Assembly (NCBI GenBank): GCA_024233575.1
Contig: JACKPN010000002.1
Span: 186,001-250,000, forward strand
From: Chlamydiales bacterium
GTDB lineage: Bacteria > Chlamydiota > Chlamydiia > Chlamydiales > Criblamydiaceae
DNA length: 64,000 bases
Reading direction: 5' to 3'
The stretch's first letter is position 1, and each line of letters begins with the position of its first letter. Positions 42,958 through 52,589 of this stretch are shown piece after piece. The notes under the pieces were generated by a model that was not told the DNA's origin, searched no databases, and saw only the letters and a program-made list of their open reading frames with translations. A program made the position numbers and the translations under genes.

Positions 42958-44460
42958 ATGAGCGGAATACCCATTTCCGGATCTCAGGCGCCAAAAGACC
43001 CTGGGTTAAGAAGAGAGACTATAGCGCAAGGCGGCGAGAAAGCCACTTATTCTGGAAAGCGCTACATAGCGCTCGCGAATCTGAATTCTGATCTTGAGAT
43101 TGGCGTGCGGATTGTTGCCACAAAAAACAAGTCGTTGCGCGCTTCTGCAAAAAAAATCGCTGAGTATCTAAAGAAGCCTGAAGGAAGCGAAAACTTGCAA
43201 TACATGTCAAGAGAACAACTGCAGAGAGTCCAAACCTATCTTGGCGACAGAGCTCAAAAATCGCAGAAACTGGGCAATAAAATCACATCATACATTAGAA
43301 ATGTCAAATGGGAGAAAGGGAGATTTTCCTCGCGGACAGATAGCTCCTACTACAAAGAAGCCTTCGAACATGCAGAACAAGCGCTTCAGGATCAGTTCAA
43401 AAGCGGTGAAGAACAGTTGCCTGGAGTGAAAGAGAAACTTGATCAATCTATACGGAACTTAGGTAAAGGAACAAAGAATTCATTCAATGAATATCTTGAT
43501 GCCCTCGGGGATTATTACAGCAACCCTACTGTAGGTTTTTTGATAAATACAACGCAAGAAGATGGGAAGAACCTTTTTGAGAAAATATATATTCTTGAGA
43601 CTAGTAGTAAAGAAAAAAAACTTGCTGCTGCCAGATTCCTTAATACCTTACCTAAGGATAAGCTTGCCGTCACGCAGCAGATGTTTGCCATCGCTTCAAG
43701 AGGATATTCTGGGGAAAAAAGGTCAGTGCCTTCAGAATTGGCAATGGAAATCGCTAGAAAAGTGACTGCAAATGCACAAAGGAGAGGATATGCTACTGAT
43801 TTTATCAATGATAGCGCCGTGATTGATTTTGTGATCGCGAACTGGCAAACGGTCTCTACCATTATTGAAGCGAGAACAGAATACCTGGGAAATTTGTTGC
43901 TAAGGTCCGATCTCAGTGTGGAAGGAATATTACGAGAATCAGCGTCGCCTTCGCTAGTTGCCGATCTTGAAAAACAGGTCGACCAATTAAAAATAACCGT
44001 CACAGATCCCCATGTACAAATAACCGTCACAGATCCCCATGCTAGGGGTACATTATACAGCCGAGCCTTGCGTGAGTATTTTAGCCAGCCATCAGTAAGG
44101 AACATGTTTAATTCGAAGAACGCTGATGAGCAGGTCATACTAAAAAGTGAAAACGATCAAGAGAAAAAGGCGGCGGCAATACGCATTTTTCAGTCTTTAC
44201 CACCATCAGAACAAAGGGTAGTCGACAAGCTACTTGTAGTTACTCAAGCTATTAAGGATAATGCGTCCACCAATAAAATGGATGCTAAAAATTTGGCGCG
44301 CGTTCTGAGTCCGAATGTCATTCATGATGACGACCAGCAGGAGGCAATGAACAATTCAGGCGACAACATCAAAATCTTAGAGTTCTTTATCGAAAACGGC
44401 ACAGATATCCGATGGGGCCCACTAACTGAGCGTCTTTCGAGGCTTAGGTCTGAAATGTAA
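42958..44460 (+). CDS. RhoGAP-like protein, candidate effector
   Basis: 500 residues, no signal peptide. Residues about 315-490 resemble a RhoGAP domain: EGILRESAS with the arginine-finger position Arg326, then LREYFSQPS in the place of the LRELPEP segment, LPPSEQRVVDKLL (from 414), and NKMDAKNLARVLSPNV (439-454), close to the family's NKM-x3-NLA-x3-PN. Residues about 165-300 are a second copy of the same fold without the finger: YLDALGDYYSNPTV, LPKDKLAVTQQM and a degenerate NKM region align with the second half. A short DNA duplication gives ITVTDPH twice (about 342-357). RhoGAPs switch off Rho GTPases, which bacteria lack, so the target should be the host. The N-terminal 110 residues are basic and unrecognised. 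Ends overlapping the convergent clpB by 17 bases. Confidence 0.65.
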   Translation: MSGIPISGSQAPKDPGLRRETIAQGGEKATYSGKRYIALANLNSDLEIGVRIVATKNKSLRASAKKIAEYLKKPEGSENLQYMSREQLQRVQTYLGDRAQKSQKLGNKITSYIRNVKWEKGRFSSRTDSSYYKEAFEHAEQALQDQFKSGEEQLPGVKEKLDQSIRNLGKGTKNSFNEYLDALGDYYSNPTVGFLINTTQEDGKNLFEKIYILETSSKEKKLAAARFLNTLPKDKLAVTQQMFAIASRGYSGEKRSVPSELAMEIARKVTANAQRRGYATDFINDSAVIDFVIANWQTVSTIIEARTEYLGNLLLRSDLSVEGILRESASPSLVADLEKQVDQLKITVTDPHVQITVTDPHARGTLYSRALREYFSQPSVRNMFNSKNADEQVILKSENDQEKKAAAIRIFQSLPPSEQRVVDKLLVVTQAIKDNASTNKMDAKNLARVLSPNVIHDDDQQEAMNNSGDNIKILEFFIENGTDIRWGPLTERLSRLRSEM

Positions 44461-47005
44461 TCGCATCTCCCTCCATGATTAACTTCACTTTGCTCTCTGC
44501 AGGGATCTTGTTTTCCAAAACAGCAACGGATAACATGTTGACAACTTCTTTTTGGATCAAGCGTTTCAGTGGACGAGCGCCAAAGTGCGGGTCGTAACCG
44601 CGCTCCGCTAGATGATCGACAACACCTTTGTCCCATGTTAATTCTACATGTTTCTCTTCCATCCTCTTGACAAGTTGATGAAGTTGGATTTCGACGATTT
44701 TCTTCATGTCCTTTTTCTGCAGAGGAAGGAATGGAAGAATCTCATCGAGCCTGTTAATGAATTCCGGACGGAAATGACTTTTGATGATCGGGTCAAGGAT
44801 CTTCATCAGGGATTCTTTAGTAAGGTCCTTTTGGCTCAGCAGCTGCTCGGACCCTAGATTCGATGTCATGATAAACAATGCGTTCTTACAGTTGACAGTA
44901 CGTCCTTTGCTGTCAGTAATGCGTCCGTCATCAAATATCTGAAGCAATATATTGAAAACATCGTGGTTTGCCTTTTCGACCTCGTCAAGCAGCACGACGG
45001 AATAGGGACGTCTACGCAGCGCTTCTGTAAGCTGACCTCCCTCATCATAACCGACGTATCCCGGAGGCGATCCAATCAGTTTGGCAACGCTATGCTTCTC
45101 CATATATTCCGACATGTCAAGACGGATCATCGCCTCTTCCTGATCAAAAAGCTGTTCGGCAAGCGCTTTAGCTAGTTCGGTTTTGCCAACGCCTGTAGGC
45201 CCAAGAAAAAGAAAAGCGCCCATAGGCCTGTTAGGGTCGCTAAGTCCCGACCGCGAGCGTCTGATCGCCTCGCAAACAGCAGTAACGGCAATATCTTGAC
45301 CCACCACGCGCTTTTCGATCTCTTTCTCAAGATGGAGCAGACGCTCTGCCTCTCCCGCGAGCATTTTCTGCACAGGGATGCCTGTCCATTTTGAGACGAT
45401 GTGTGCGATCAAGCTTTCATCAACCTCTTCCTGAAGAAGGCGGTTAGACTTGTTGTTCAGTTCCTCTTCAGCTTTTTTGATCTGCTCTTGGATTGCGGGG
45501 ATCTCCTTATAGCGCAGCTCAGCGACTTTGTCATATTCTGCGCGCCGCTCAAGCTCTTCCTCCTGGAAGCGGAGTTGTTCTAACTTGTCTTTCTTCTCTT
45601 TTAAAGACTGGAGCACTCCTTTTTCCTCTTCCCATTGTTGCCTGAGCAAGGTGAGCTCTTCCTTGATGTCCGCAATCTTTTGATCCAGCTTGTCATCCTG
45701 TGCTTTTTCGCGACGCAGCGCTTCCTGTTGGACGATGAGTCCTGACAGTTCTCTCTCTTTCTGATCGATCGGTAAGGGACGGCTGCCCAGCTGCATGCGG
45801 ATCAAGCTTGCCGCTTCATCGATCAGGTCGATCGCTTTGTCCGGCAGGCGACGGTCGGTAATATAGCGGTAGGAAAGATAGACGGCAGCGTGTATTGCCG
45901 ACTCGGTGATGCGGACGCCATGGAAAATCTCATATTTTTCGCGCAGCCCGCGTAGGATGGCGATGGTGTCTTCGAGGCTTGGTTCGTCGACCATTACAGG
46001 TTGAAAACGGCGTTCCAGGGCAGCGTCTTTCTCAATGTATTTCTGATATTCTTTCAACGTCGTGGCACCGATGCAATGAAGTGTCCCGCGGGCAAGAGCA
46101 GGCTTTAGCAGGTTGGCGGCGTCCATCGCTCCTTCAGTCGCGCCGGCACCCACCAGGGTATGTACTTCATCGATGAACAGGATGATCCTGCCGTCGCTTT
46201 TCTCTACCTCTTGCAAGATCGCCTTCAGACGCTCCTCAAATTCCCCGCGGTATTTGGTCCCTGCGATGAGCGAGCCCATGTCCAGCGTCATCAGCTCGCG
46301 GTCTTTTAGAGAATCGGGAATGTCGCCCTGGATGATACGCTGCGCCAGCCCTTCAGCAATGGCAGTCTTACCGACGCCTGGGTCGCCGATCAGCATCGGA
46401 TTATTTTTTGTGCGGCGGCTGAGCACTTGCATTGTCCTGCGGATCTCCTCATCCCGGCCAATGACGGGATCGATCTTCCCTTCTCTAGCCAAGGCTGTGA
46501 GATTTTTGCAATATTTCTCTAGTGCTTGCATCTGATCTTCGGCGGTAGGGGAATCCATACTTCGGTCTCCACGGATTTTTTTTATATGCTCTTCAAGTTG
46601 CTTCAGCGTGATCCCTGAAGCGTTTTTCCAATTGGAAAAGGGGGCGCCCCCATTTTTCCAGTATGAGAGTAAAAAGTGATCGCTGCTTGTGTATTGGTCT
46701 TTCCATTGCTTAGCGATATTCTGCGCGTCTGCAATGCGTCCTTGCAGCGAACGTGCAGCCGCTGGCGGTTGCGCGCCACCGCCGGCAAAAGTTGGAAGAT
46801 GGCTGAGATCTTGCGACACTTCATGAAAAAGCAACTGAGGGTCGGCATCGAAATGCGTTAAGATCTTATTGAAGTATCCTTGGGGATCGGACAGAAAAGC
46901 ATAAAGCAGGTGATTATCCGATACTTCAGTGTTGTTGCGCTGTTGCGCGTCGGAGAAAGCCTCTTGCAGGGCGTTAGTCACAGCGTCAGTGAAGTTCTGG
47001 TTCAT
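44444..47005 (-). CDS. clpB: Disaggregase ClpB
   Basis: 853 residues. A Hsp100 ATPase that extracts proteins from aggregates with DnaK. N-terminal Clp domain, AAA-1 with GDPGVGKTAI and Walker B ILFIDEVHTLVGAG, a coiled-coil middle domain (about 400-520, characteristic of ClpB rather than ClpA/C), AAA-2 with GPTGVGKTEL and VVLLDEVEKA. The start at 47005 is supported by GGAGG; the frame is open to 47083. No heat-shock promoter is evident in the short spacer to ispG, which is divergent. Confidence 0.96.
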   Translation of the reverse strand: MNQNFTDAVTNALQEAFSDAQQRNNTEVSDNHLLYAFLSDPQGYFNKILTHFDADPQLLFHEVSQDLSHLPTFAGGGAQPPAAARSLQGRIADAQNIAKQWKDQYTSSDHFLLSYWKNGGAPFSNWKNASGITLKQLEEHIKKIRGDRSMDSPTAEDQMQALEKYCKNLTALAREGKIDPVIGRDEEIRRTMQVLSRRTKNNPMLIGDPGVGKTAIAEGLAQRIIQGDIPDSLKDRELMTLDMGSLIAGTKYRGEFEERLKAILQEVEKSDGRIILFIDEVHTLVGAGATEGAMDAANLLKPALARGTLHCIGATTLKEYQKYIEKDAALERRFQPVMVDEPSLEDTIAILRGLREKYEIFHGVRITESAIHAAVYLSYRYITDRRLPDKAIDLIDEAASLIRMQLGSRPLPIDQKERELSGLIVQQEALRREKAQDDKLDQKIADIKEELTLLRQQWEEEKGVLQSLKEKKDKLEQLRFQEEELERRAEYDKVAELRYKEIPAIQEQIKKAEEELNNKSNRLLQEEVDESLIAHIVSKWTGIPVQKMLAGEAERLLHLEKEIEKRVVGQDIAVTAVCEAIRRSRSGLSDPNRPMGAFLFLGPTGVGKTELAKALAEQLFDQEEAMIRLDMSEYMEKHSVAKLIGSPPGYVGYDEGGQLTEALRRRPYSVVLLDEVEKANHDVFNILLQIFDDGRITDSKGRTVNCKNALFIMTSNLGSEQLLSQKDLTKESLMKILDPIIKSHFRPEFINRLDEILPFLPLQKKDMKKIVEIQLHQLVKRMEEKHVELTWDKGVVDHLAERGYDPHFGARPLKRLIQKEVVNMLSVAVLENKIPAESKVKLIMEGDAITFQT

Positions 47006-47085
47006 GACATCCTCCAGATTGGTATTGCTTATCGTTGCAATGATAGAACGAGAAGAGTAAAATTGCACGAAAAAGGAGCGCACAC

Positions 47086-48969
47086 ATGCAATATTGCGAA
47101 GAAGTACACAAGACGGTAAGGCGGCCGACGCGCGAGGTCATGGTTGGAAATGTGGGAGTTGGAGGCAGCAATCCAGTGCGTGTGCAGTCAATGACGACCA
47201 GCGACACGCGGAATGTAGAAGACACGGTAGAGCAGATTATCAAGCTTGCCGATGCAGGCTGTGAAATTGCCAGGATGACAGTACAGGGCAATAAAGAGGC
47301 TGAGGCGTGCGAGCAGATCAAGAACCTCCTTATCCAGAAAGGCTACACAATTCCGTTAGTTGCCGATATCCACTTTTTTCCTGCGGCCGCTATGCGCGTG
47401 GTTGACTTTGTTGATAAGGTGCGCATAAATCCCGGCAACTACGTCGACAAACGCGCGACATTCAAGCTGATTGAATACACTGACGAGGAGTACGCACAGG
47501 AACTTTTGAGAATTGAAGAAAAATTTACTCCCTTAGTAGAAAAGTGCAAGCAGCTAAAGCGGGCGATGCGTATTGGAACCAACCACGGTTCGCTCTCCGA
47601 CCGTATCATGAACCGCTATGGGGATACTCCTGCGGGTATGGTAGAATCGGCGCTGGAGTTTGCGCGGATCTGCCGAAATAATGATTATCATGACATTATT
47701 TTCTCCATGAAAGCATCTAACACACAAGTGATGATTCAGGCATATCGACTTCTTGCAGCCAAGATGTACGACCTAGGATGGGATTATCCGCTGCATCTCG
47801 GAGTTACAGAGGCAGGTGACGGTGAAGATGGCCGTATCAAATCCGCTATTGGCATTGGTTCTCTGCTTATGGACGGCATCGGTGATACAATCCGCGTTTC
47901 GCTTACCGAAGACCCTTGGTATGAAATTGATCCCTGTAAACGGTTAGTAAATATTGCTCAAGAATATGTTGGTAAAGGCGTTGAGCCTTTTGAAGAGAAA
48001 CATCGCGATATCGAGAACTATCACAAGCGGCAGATCCATGTCCCTAACGGATCATTTCTTCATCATGATGGAACAGTGATTGTTCCTGTAGACCTTGCTG
48101 CTGTTGACGAAGAGACGCTTTATTTACAGCTTGGCTGTGATATTCAATTAGGTCGGCCTATGAAGCAGATTGATAGTGTTGATGCTATTTACCTGAAGAG
48201 ACTTCCACAAAATGGAGAAGAAGAAAAGATTCTTGAGAGGCTGATAGCCACTGAGATCGCAGTACTGTCAGATATGCCTATGGCTAATACGATCCCTATT
48301 GTTCCTCTGTGCGATGCTGATGAGCAGCATGGCTGTGTGTTACGTGTCGCCGCTGAACCTGAGGAAATGTGGAAAAAGATCAAAACCCTCAATCCTCAAG
48401 CAATTTTATACCAACCTTCAGGCTCAAACATCCATCATGCGCGGAGGTTTTTCGAGTGGTTGCAGGAGAACGGTTGTGAAGCTCCGGTGATTTTTAATTT
48501 TATCTACAATGATGATCAGGAGGATTTCGTCCTTAAAGCCTCTGCCGAGTGCGGTTCGCTATTCTGCGATGGTCTTGGCGATGGTCTTTTCCTTGAAACT
48601 ACCTTCGACCCCGGTTTTATTCGTAATATTAGCTTTCGTCTTCTTCAAGGTGCACGGAAGAGAACGACAAAGACGGAGTTTATCTCCTGCCCGAGTTGTG
48701 GCCGTACTCTCTTTGATTTGCAGGACGTAACCCGGAAAATACGGTCACGCACCGAGCACCTGCCTGGAGTGAAGATTGCGATCATGGGATGCATCGTTAA
48801 TGGCCCCGGCGAGATGGCGGATGCCGACTTTGGATATGTAGGATCCAAGCCTGGCAAGATCGACCTTTATGTTGGCAAGGAACGCGTAGAAAGAGATATC
48901 GAGTTTAATGAAGCGGAAGATCGCCTCGTGACCCTCATCAAAGATCGCGGCCGTTGGGTTGATCCTTAA
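47086..48969 (+). CDS. ispG: 4-hydroxy-3-methylbut-2-enyl diphosphate synthase, long form
   Basis: 627 residues, much longer than the ~370 of E. coli IspG; chlamydiae and plants have an extra domain between the TIM barrel and the Fe-S domain (here roughly residues 290-500). It works in the MEP isoprenoid pathway. Barrel: VRVQSMTTSDT, PLVADIHFF, KVRINPGNY; Fe-S domain: SCPSCGRTLFDLQ and IMGCIVNGPGEM with the three cluster Cys. AAGGAG Shine-Dalgarno. The 4Fe-4S cluster links it to the Fe-S carrier genes at 10 kb. Confidence 0.95.
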   Translation: MQYCEEVHKTVRRPTREVMVGNVGVGGSNPVRVQSMTTSDTRNVEDTVEQIIKLADAGCEIARMTVQGNKEAEACEQIKNLLIQKGYTIPLVADIHFFPAAAMRVVDFVDKVRINPGNYVDKRATFKLIEYTDEEYAQELLRIEEKFTPLVEKCKQLKRAMRIGTNHGSLSDRIMNRYGDTPAGMVESALEFARICRNNDYHDIIFSMKASNTQVMIQAYRLLAAKMYDLGWDYPLHLGVTEAGDGEDGRIKSAIGIGSLLMDGIGDTIRVSLTEDPWYEIDPCKRLVNIAQEYVGKGVEPFEEKHRDIENYHKRQIHVPNGSFLHHDGTVIVPVDLAAVDEETLYLQLGCDIQLGRPMKQIDSVDAIYLKRLPQNGEEEKILERLIATEIAVLSDMPMANTIPIVPLCDADEQHGCVLRVAAEPEEMWKKIKTLNPQAILYQPSGSNIHHARRFFEWLQENGCEAPVIFNFIYNDDQEDFVLKASAECGSLFCDGLGDGLFLETTFDPGFIRNISFRLLQGARKRTTKTEFISCPSCGRTLFDLQDVTRKIRSRTEHLPGVKIAIMGCIVNGPGEMADADFGYVGSKPGKIDLYVGKERVERDIEFNEAEDRLVTLIKDRGRWVDP

Positions 48970-49553
48970 CGCGGCGCCAGCTTATGCTGCATCCACTTGG
49001 TTTCCGGTACATCAAGCATGTGGTTGACGTACCGGGACGCCATAAATAAGTAATCGGAAAGGCGGTTGAGGTAGGTCATGACATTGTCGGAAACATCGGC
49101 ATGTTTATGCAGAGGAACGACGCAGCATTCTGCACGTCGGCAGATGCCGCGAGCAAGATGAAGCAGTGCACCGGATGGGTGTCCGCCCGGAAGGATGAAC
49201 GTCGTCAGCTTTTCCACTTTGCTTTGCATCTCATCGATCCATGTTTCTAGTGCTTCAACCTCTTCGGAATCGAAGCGGGTTTTATCGATCTTTTTGCTGT
49301 TGGCAGTCGTTCTTGGAGTTGCCAGAGCTGCTCCTAAGTCGAATAACGCATGTTGAATCGTTTCCAGCTGACTGCGAATGCCGTCGAAACGCTCGTCGTC
49401 GCGAGGCAGGTGCGCTATGGCGACGCCGATCGCGCAGTTGCATTCGTCAACGGTGCCAAGGGCCTGTATGAGACCATCGTTCTTGGGAACACGCTGTCCA
49501 GTGTATAACGAAGTTTCCCCTTTATCACCGCTGCGAGTGTAAATTTTTGACAT
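48966..49553 (-). CDS. Cob(I)alamin adenosyltransferase, PduO type
   Basis: 195 residues. The N-terminal YTRSGDKGETSLYTG binds ATP, and RRAECCVVP followed by YLNRLSDYLF are typical of the PduO-type helical bundle. It converts cob(I)alamin to adenosylcobalamin. No cobalamin biosynthesis gene is present, so the cofactor is probably imported; a user such as methylmalonyl-CoA mutase or a B12-dependent ribonucleotide reductase must lie elsewhere. Its end overlaps ispG by four bases. Confidence 0.93.
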   Translation of the reverse strand: MSKIYTRSGDKGETSLYTGQRVPKNDGLIQALGTVDECNCAIGVAIAHLPRDDERFDGIRSQLETIQHALFDLGAALATPRTTANSKKIDKTRFDSEEVEALETWIDEMQSKVEKLTTFILPGGHPSGALLHLARGICRRAECCVVPLHKHADVSDNVMTYLNRLSDYLFMASRYVNHMLDVPETKWMQHKLAPR

Positions 49554-49576
49554 GGCTGACCTGTTTTTTTCTTTTA

Positions 49577-51130
49577 CTATATGCGATCGTAGGCTCTTGG
49601 CGCAAGCTCCAAAAGCTGGCGGCGCAGTTCGATCAACGCTTTTGGGTTATGGTCGCGCGCTTTTGTCAGCTCTTCCGCACGGGTAAAATGTTCCCATGCC
49701 TTTGTGTAGTGCATCCGTTCCATGTAGATGATCGCCAGATAATATTCCGCAGTGGGATCTGTATCGTCCAGTTGATGGTAAGCTTCTAACTCTTTAAGAG
49801 CTTCGCTCATCCGATGCAGCTGCAGCCATGTTGTCGCCAGAGAAAAATGTCCGGCGCGGAATTTTGGATGTTTTTCCAGCGTTTTAATTAATAGGTCGCG
49901 TTTTTCTATCAGTGATTCACGCGTTTCGTCGACAGACTTGAAGATCGCCTTCATACCCTCTTCATCGACATGGCCTTTCAGATAGTCCTCAGCCATATTG
50001 TTTTTGCTGACAGCATAGTCAGGAAGATAATCGCTTATCTCTTTCAAATTGTTGATGCCATCTGTTTTGTCTGCACTCATCACCTGGCTATAGCCAATCA
50101 GCTCCTGAAGGAACTTATCATCATTCTGGTAGGGGAGGGCGCGGTTGTATGCTGCTAGGGCTTTATCAAACTCGCCATTTTGAAGGAAAATTGAAGCTTG
50201 GTTGAAATGCGCCATTCCGATCACTTCTTTAATGTTGCGCTGCTGAAGCGACCGGGTGTTAACTCCTAGGTAGATCTCCGAGTCGAGGTCGACACCGCGT
50301 GCAGTCGTTTCGATATTGATGATTTTATCGCCTTTGCGATAGCGCACATAGATGTGACCTGGAGGCGTGATCATTTCCAGAGGTAGATCAAGTCTTTGTG
50401 CTAAGCAGAGGTAGAGAATCGATACACCCAAGCAGACGCCGCGACGCGAGTCAAGGACGGAGGGGAGGAAGCTGTAAATATCGACATCTTTGGCGTACTG
50501 CGAATGCGGCGGAAAGCGATAACGCATTTCTCGAAAGATGAAGGTATTGAGTGCATCGATTTTATCCTCGGAAGAAGCATTGTTAGAAAGCTTCGATAAG
50601 ATCTGTAAGGCCATCAGGTCTAGGCTTGCTTCATAGCTGCGGATGCGGCTCATGGAGTCTTTTTTGTCTCCGAACTGACTAAGGAGCATCCCTCGAGCTA
50701 GATCGATCTCTTCTGGAGGCAGCTTAAGAACATCCTCTTCCGATTGCGCGGCATAGCCTTTCAGCCTCCTGTTTGGCAGCCTGTAAGCGATCCTGTCTAT
50801 GGCGGCCAGTTCACCTTCATCGAGGAGAGGAGTATCTTCGCCGGCGGGTTTATTGACTAAATCGATGATCGCATGGATGCCGTGGTTGTCAATCGTCAGC
50901 ATAGCTTGTATTCCGGCGGAGCTTTCGCCTCCGGAGAGCAGGCGCCAGGCATGAGCTAGCGCTTTTTTTCCTTCGACGGTATTCGGGTACAGCTCGTAAA
51001 AAGCGAGAAACTGCGAAACCGAGTGTGGTTCAATGCTGGAATAGAGTGCGCGCACCTGCTTTGGCGAAAGTGCGTGGCAGGTGATGGGCAGCGCTGACAG
51101 CAGAAAGATGAAAAGATAATGTACTCTCAT
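49577..51130 (-). CDS. Exported transglutaminase-like / TPR protein (SirB1-type)
   Basis: 517 residues. A signal peptide (YLFIFLLSALPITCHA) precedes a SirB1-type transglutaminase-like core, about residues 190-290: RRGVCLGVSILYLCLAQRL with the putative nucleophile Cys, and PPGHIYVRY with the His. Several TPR-like repeats follow in the C-terminal 250 residues (e.g. AHFNQASIFLQNGEFDKALAAYNRAL and AEYYLAIIYMERMHYTKAWEHF). Related proteins are annotated as tetratricopeptide proteins of unknown role. Divergent from the first F-box gene across 77-89 bases. Confidence 0.78.
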   Translation of the reverse strand: MRVHYLFIFLLSALPITCHALSPKQVRALYSSIEPHSVSQFLAFYELYPNTVEGKKALAHAWRLLSGGESSAGIQAMLTIDNHGIHAIIDLVNKPAGEDTPLLDEGELAAIDRIAYRLPNRRLKGYAAQSEEDVLKLPPEEIDLARGMLLSQFGDKKDSMSRIRSYEASLDLMALQILSKLSNNASSEDKIDALNTFIFREMRYRFPPHSQYAKDVDIYSFLPSVLDSRRGVCLGVSILYLCLAQRLDLPLEMITPPGHIYVRYRKGDKIINIETTARGVDLDSEIYLGVNTRSLQQRNIKEVIGMAHFNQASIFLQNGEFDKALAAYNRALPYQNDDKFLQELIGYSQVMSADKTDGINNLKEISDYLPDYAVSKNNMAEDYLKGHVDEEGMKAIFKSVDETRESLIEKRDLLIKTLEKHPKFRAGHFSLATTWLQLHRMSEALKELEAYHQLDDTDPTAEYYLAIIYMERMHYTKAWEHFTRAEELTKARDHNPKALIELRRQLLELAPRAYDRI

Positions 51131-51219
51131 GATACTGGGATTATAGAAGACAGTAGACTGGATTTGCTAGAAGAATTTCCCTTTTTCTGATATCACCTTC
51201 GGAAAAAATGGAGGAAATG

Positions 51220-52407
51220 ATGACGGCAACCATTACTTCAGCAGTTCGAGATGTGAAAGAGATGTTCGTGACGGCTACCGACTACCGCTATCCCTCCAAC
51301 TATTGGAGGAAGGTTGAGGATGGCGGCTACCTTTTGCCTTTATGTTGCCTTAAATGCAATCAGTTCATTCATGATATCGATACCTTCGGCAGTGAGGTGT
51401 TCTTTGCGAGGCGAGACATGTGGTTTTGTCCGACTCATGCGAATGTCTATTGCGAGAAGGTGACTCTTTTAAAAAAAATAGATACGGCAGAAGGGAATCC
51501 CTATCTTGTTAACGCACTCAAGACATTTAATAATTTTCTTGATCGTATTTCAGTTGAATACTCAGAAGAATTTAATAACGGGAAAATAGTAGAGATCTCG
51601 CTAAAAAAAATGGATCTAACGCAAGTACTTTCCGATGAGTTAATGCTCAAGATTTACGGTTATTTAGAGGTGCCTGAACTTGTAAAATGTCAAATGGTTT
51701 CTAGAAAATGGAGGCGATTGGTAGGCGATGTTAGTTTTGAGAAGAAGATAGAGTTATGTCGTACACTCGAAATACTTCGCGCTAAGGGAACTCTTATTGA
51801 TGGAAGAGCATGGAAACTTTTAGGGGATATAGGCGAAGTACCGCCGCTTCCAGACAAGATCTTAGAGGAGTTAATGAAACCTTGCCCCTTTTGGAATCCG
51901 GAACGTACCGCAGACGGAAAGAAAGTCAAAGATACCCATGTATTAGGGGTAATGGTGGATAAGGTGAACAATGAACCTGTTACCATTATATCGATCGAAA
52001 ATTACGCCAAGAAGCCCAAGAAAGGGGGACATGCGACTCAATATAGTAGTATTTGGAAACATATTTGCAATGATCATGGCGAGACTTATGTTGGAAAGCC
52101 TTATTGGGCATTGATGACAGCAGATCTAGTTCCAGGTAGTATAGGTGAATTCAGACAAGATCAATTGGATATGGTCGCACATTTAGGTTATGAGGTGCCT
52201 ACTTTATTGCAAGCTATTGCCTTTAATATTGTCCGTTATGTCAGCACAGGAAAGCGGCTCTTTGGTTTTGTTCCTGGGATATACACATATTGTCAGGAGC
52301 AAAGTAACGGGTGTAATTTGATTGTTGGTGGTTTTTCGTATTCAGGCCTCATCGTCACCGACTTCATCGACAATGTCGTTGGTGTTGTGGCGCTCAGGAA
52401 GTTCTGA
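51220..52407 (+). CDS. F-box protein, array copy 1, with Cys-rich N-terminal extension
   Basis: About 395 residues; the ATG at 51220 is favoured by GGAGG five bases upstream, though 51208 and 51217 are in frame. It differs from copies 2-6 by a 130-residue N-terminal extension (numbering from 51208) with Cys46, Cys47, Cys50, Cys74, His77 and Cys82 (CCLKC ... CPTH ... C), a possible zinc site. An F-box follows at about 140-180 (LSDELMLKIYGYLEVPEL...VSRKWRRL), then the array's shared C-terminal domain (about 200-399) with PCPFWNP, KDTHVLG, GKPYWALMTAD, LLQAIAFNIVRYVST and a final VVALRKF. F-boxes bind Skp1 of SCF ubiquitin ligases, found only in eukaryotes, so host targeting is likely. Confidence 0.85.
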   Translation: MTATITSAVRDVKEMFVTATDYRYPSNYWRKVEDGGYLLPLCCLKCNQFIHDIDTFGSEVFFARRDMWFCPTHANVYCEKVTLLKKIDTAEGNPYLVNALKTFNNFLDRISVEYSEEFNNGKIVEISLKKMDLTQVLSDELMLKIYGYLEVPELVKCQMVSRKWRRLVGDVSFEKKIELCRTLEILRAKGTLIDGRAWKLLGDIGEVPPLPDKILEELMKPCPFWNPERTADGKKVKDTHVLGVMVDKVNNEPVTIISIENYAKKPKKGGHATQYSSIWKHICNDHGETYVGKPYWALMTADLVPGSIGEFRQDQLDMVAHLGYEVPTLLQAIAFNIVRYVSTGKRLFGFVPGIYTYCQEQSNGCNLIVGGFSYSGLIVTDFIDNVVGVVALRKF

Positions 52408-52461
52408 GCGCCTTGGCACTTGAATGCTTGGTACTTGGCTTGGATCTTGCCACTTATTTTT

Positions 52462-52490
52462 CCCGAGGGCCGGCTTTGCCGGGCCTCGGG
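52462..52490 (+). terminator. Array hairpin 1
   Basis: CCCGAGG-G-CCGGC, TTT loop, GCCGG-G-CCTCGGG: 12 pairs with one internal G-G mismatch. Followed by AAATTTCC rather than a T-run, preceded by TTTTT, so it would work better as a terminator in the minus direction; as a stable 3' end or transcription block it may still insulate copy 1 from copy 2. Confidence 0.6.
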
Positions 52491-52534
52491 AAATTTCCAA
52501 TGAAAGCATGGTATTGGATTGGAGGTTTTTGTTC

Positions 52535-52563
52535 TTGAATTTCACCGGATTATGCGGTATAAG
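52535..52563 (+). promoter_or_regulatory. Promoter of F-box copy 2
   Basis: TTGAAT (52535-52540) and TATAAG (52558-52563) with a 17-base spacer. The same TTGAAT and a -10-like TGTAxx recur before copies 3-6 in matching places. Confidence 0.6.
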
Positions 52564-52589
52564 ATGTTCAACGAAAATCAATTAAGTGT

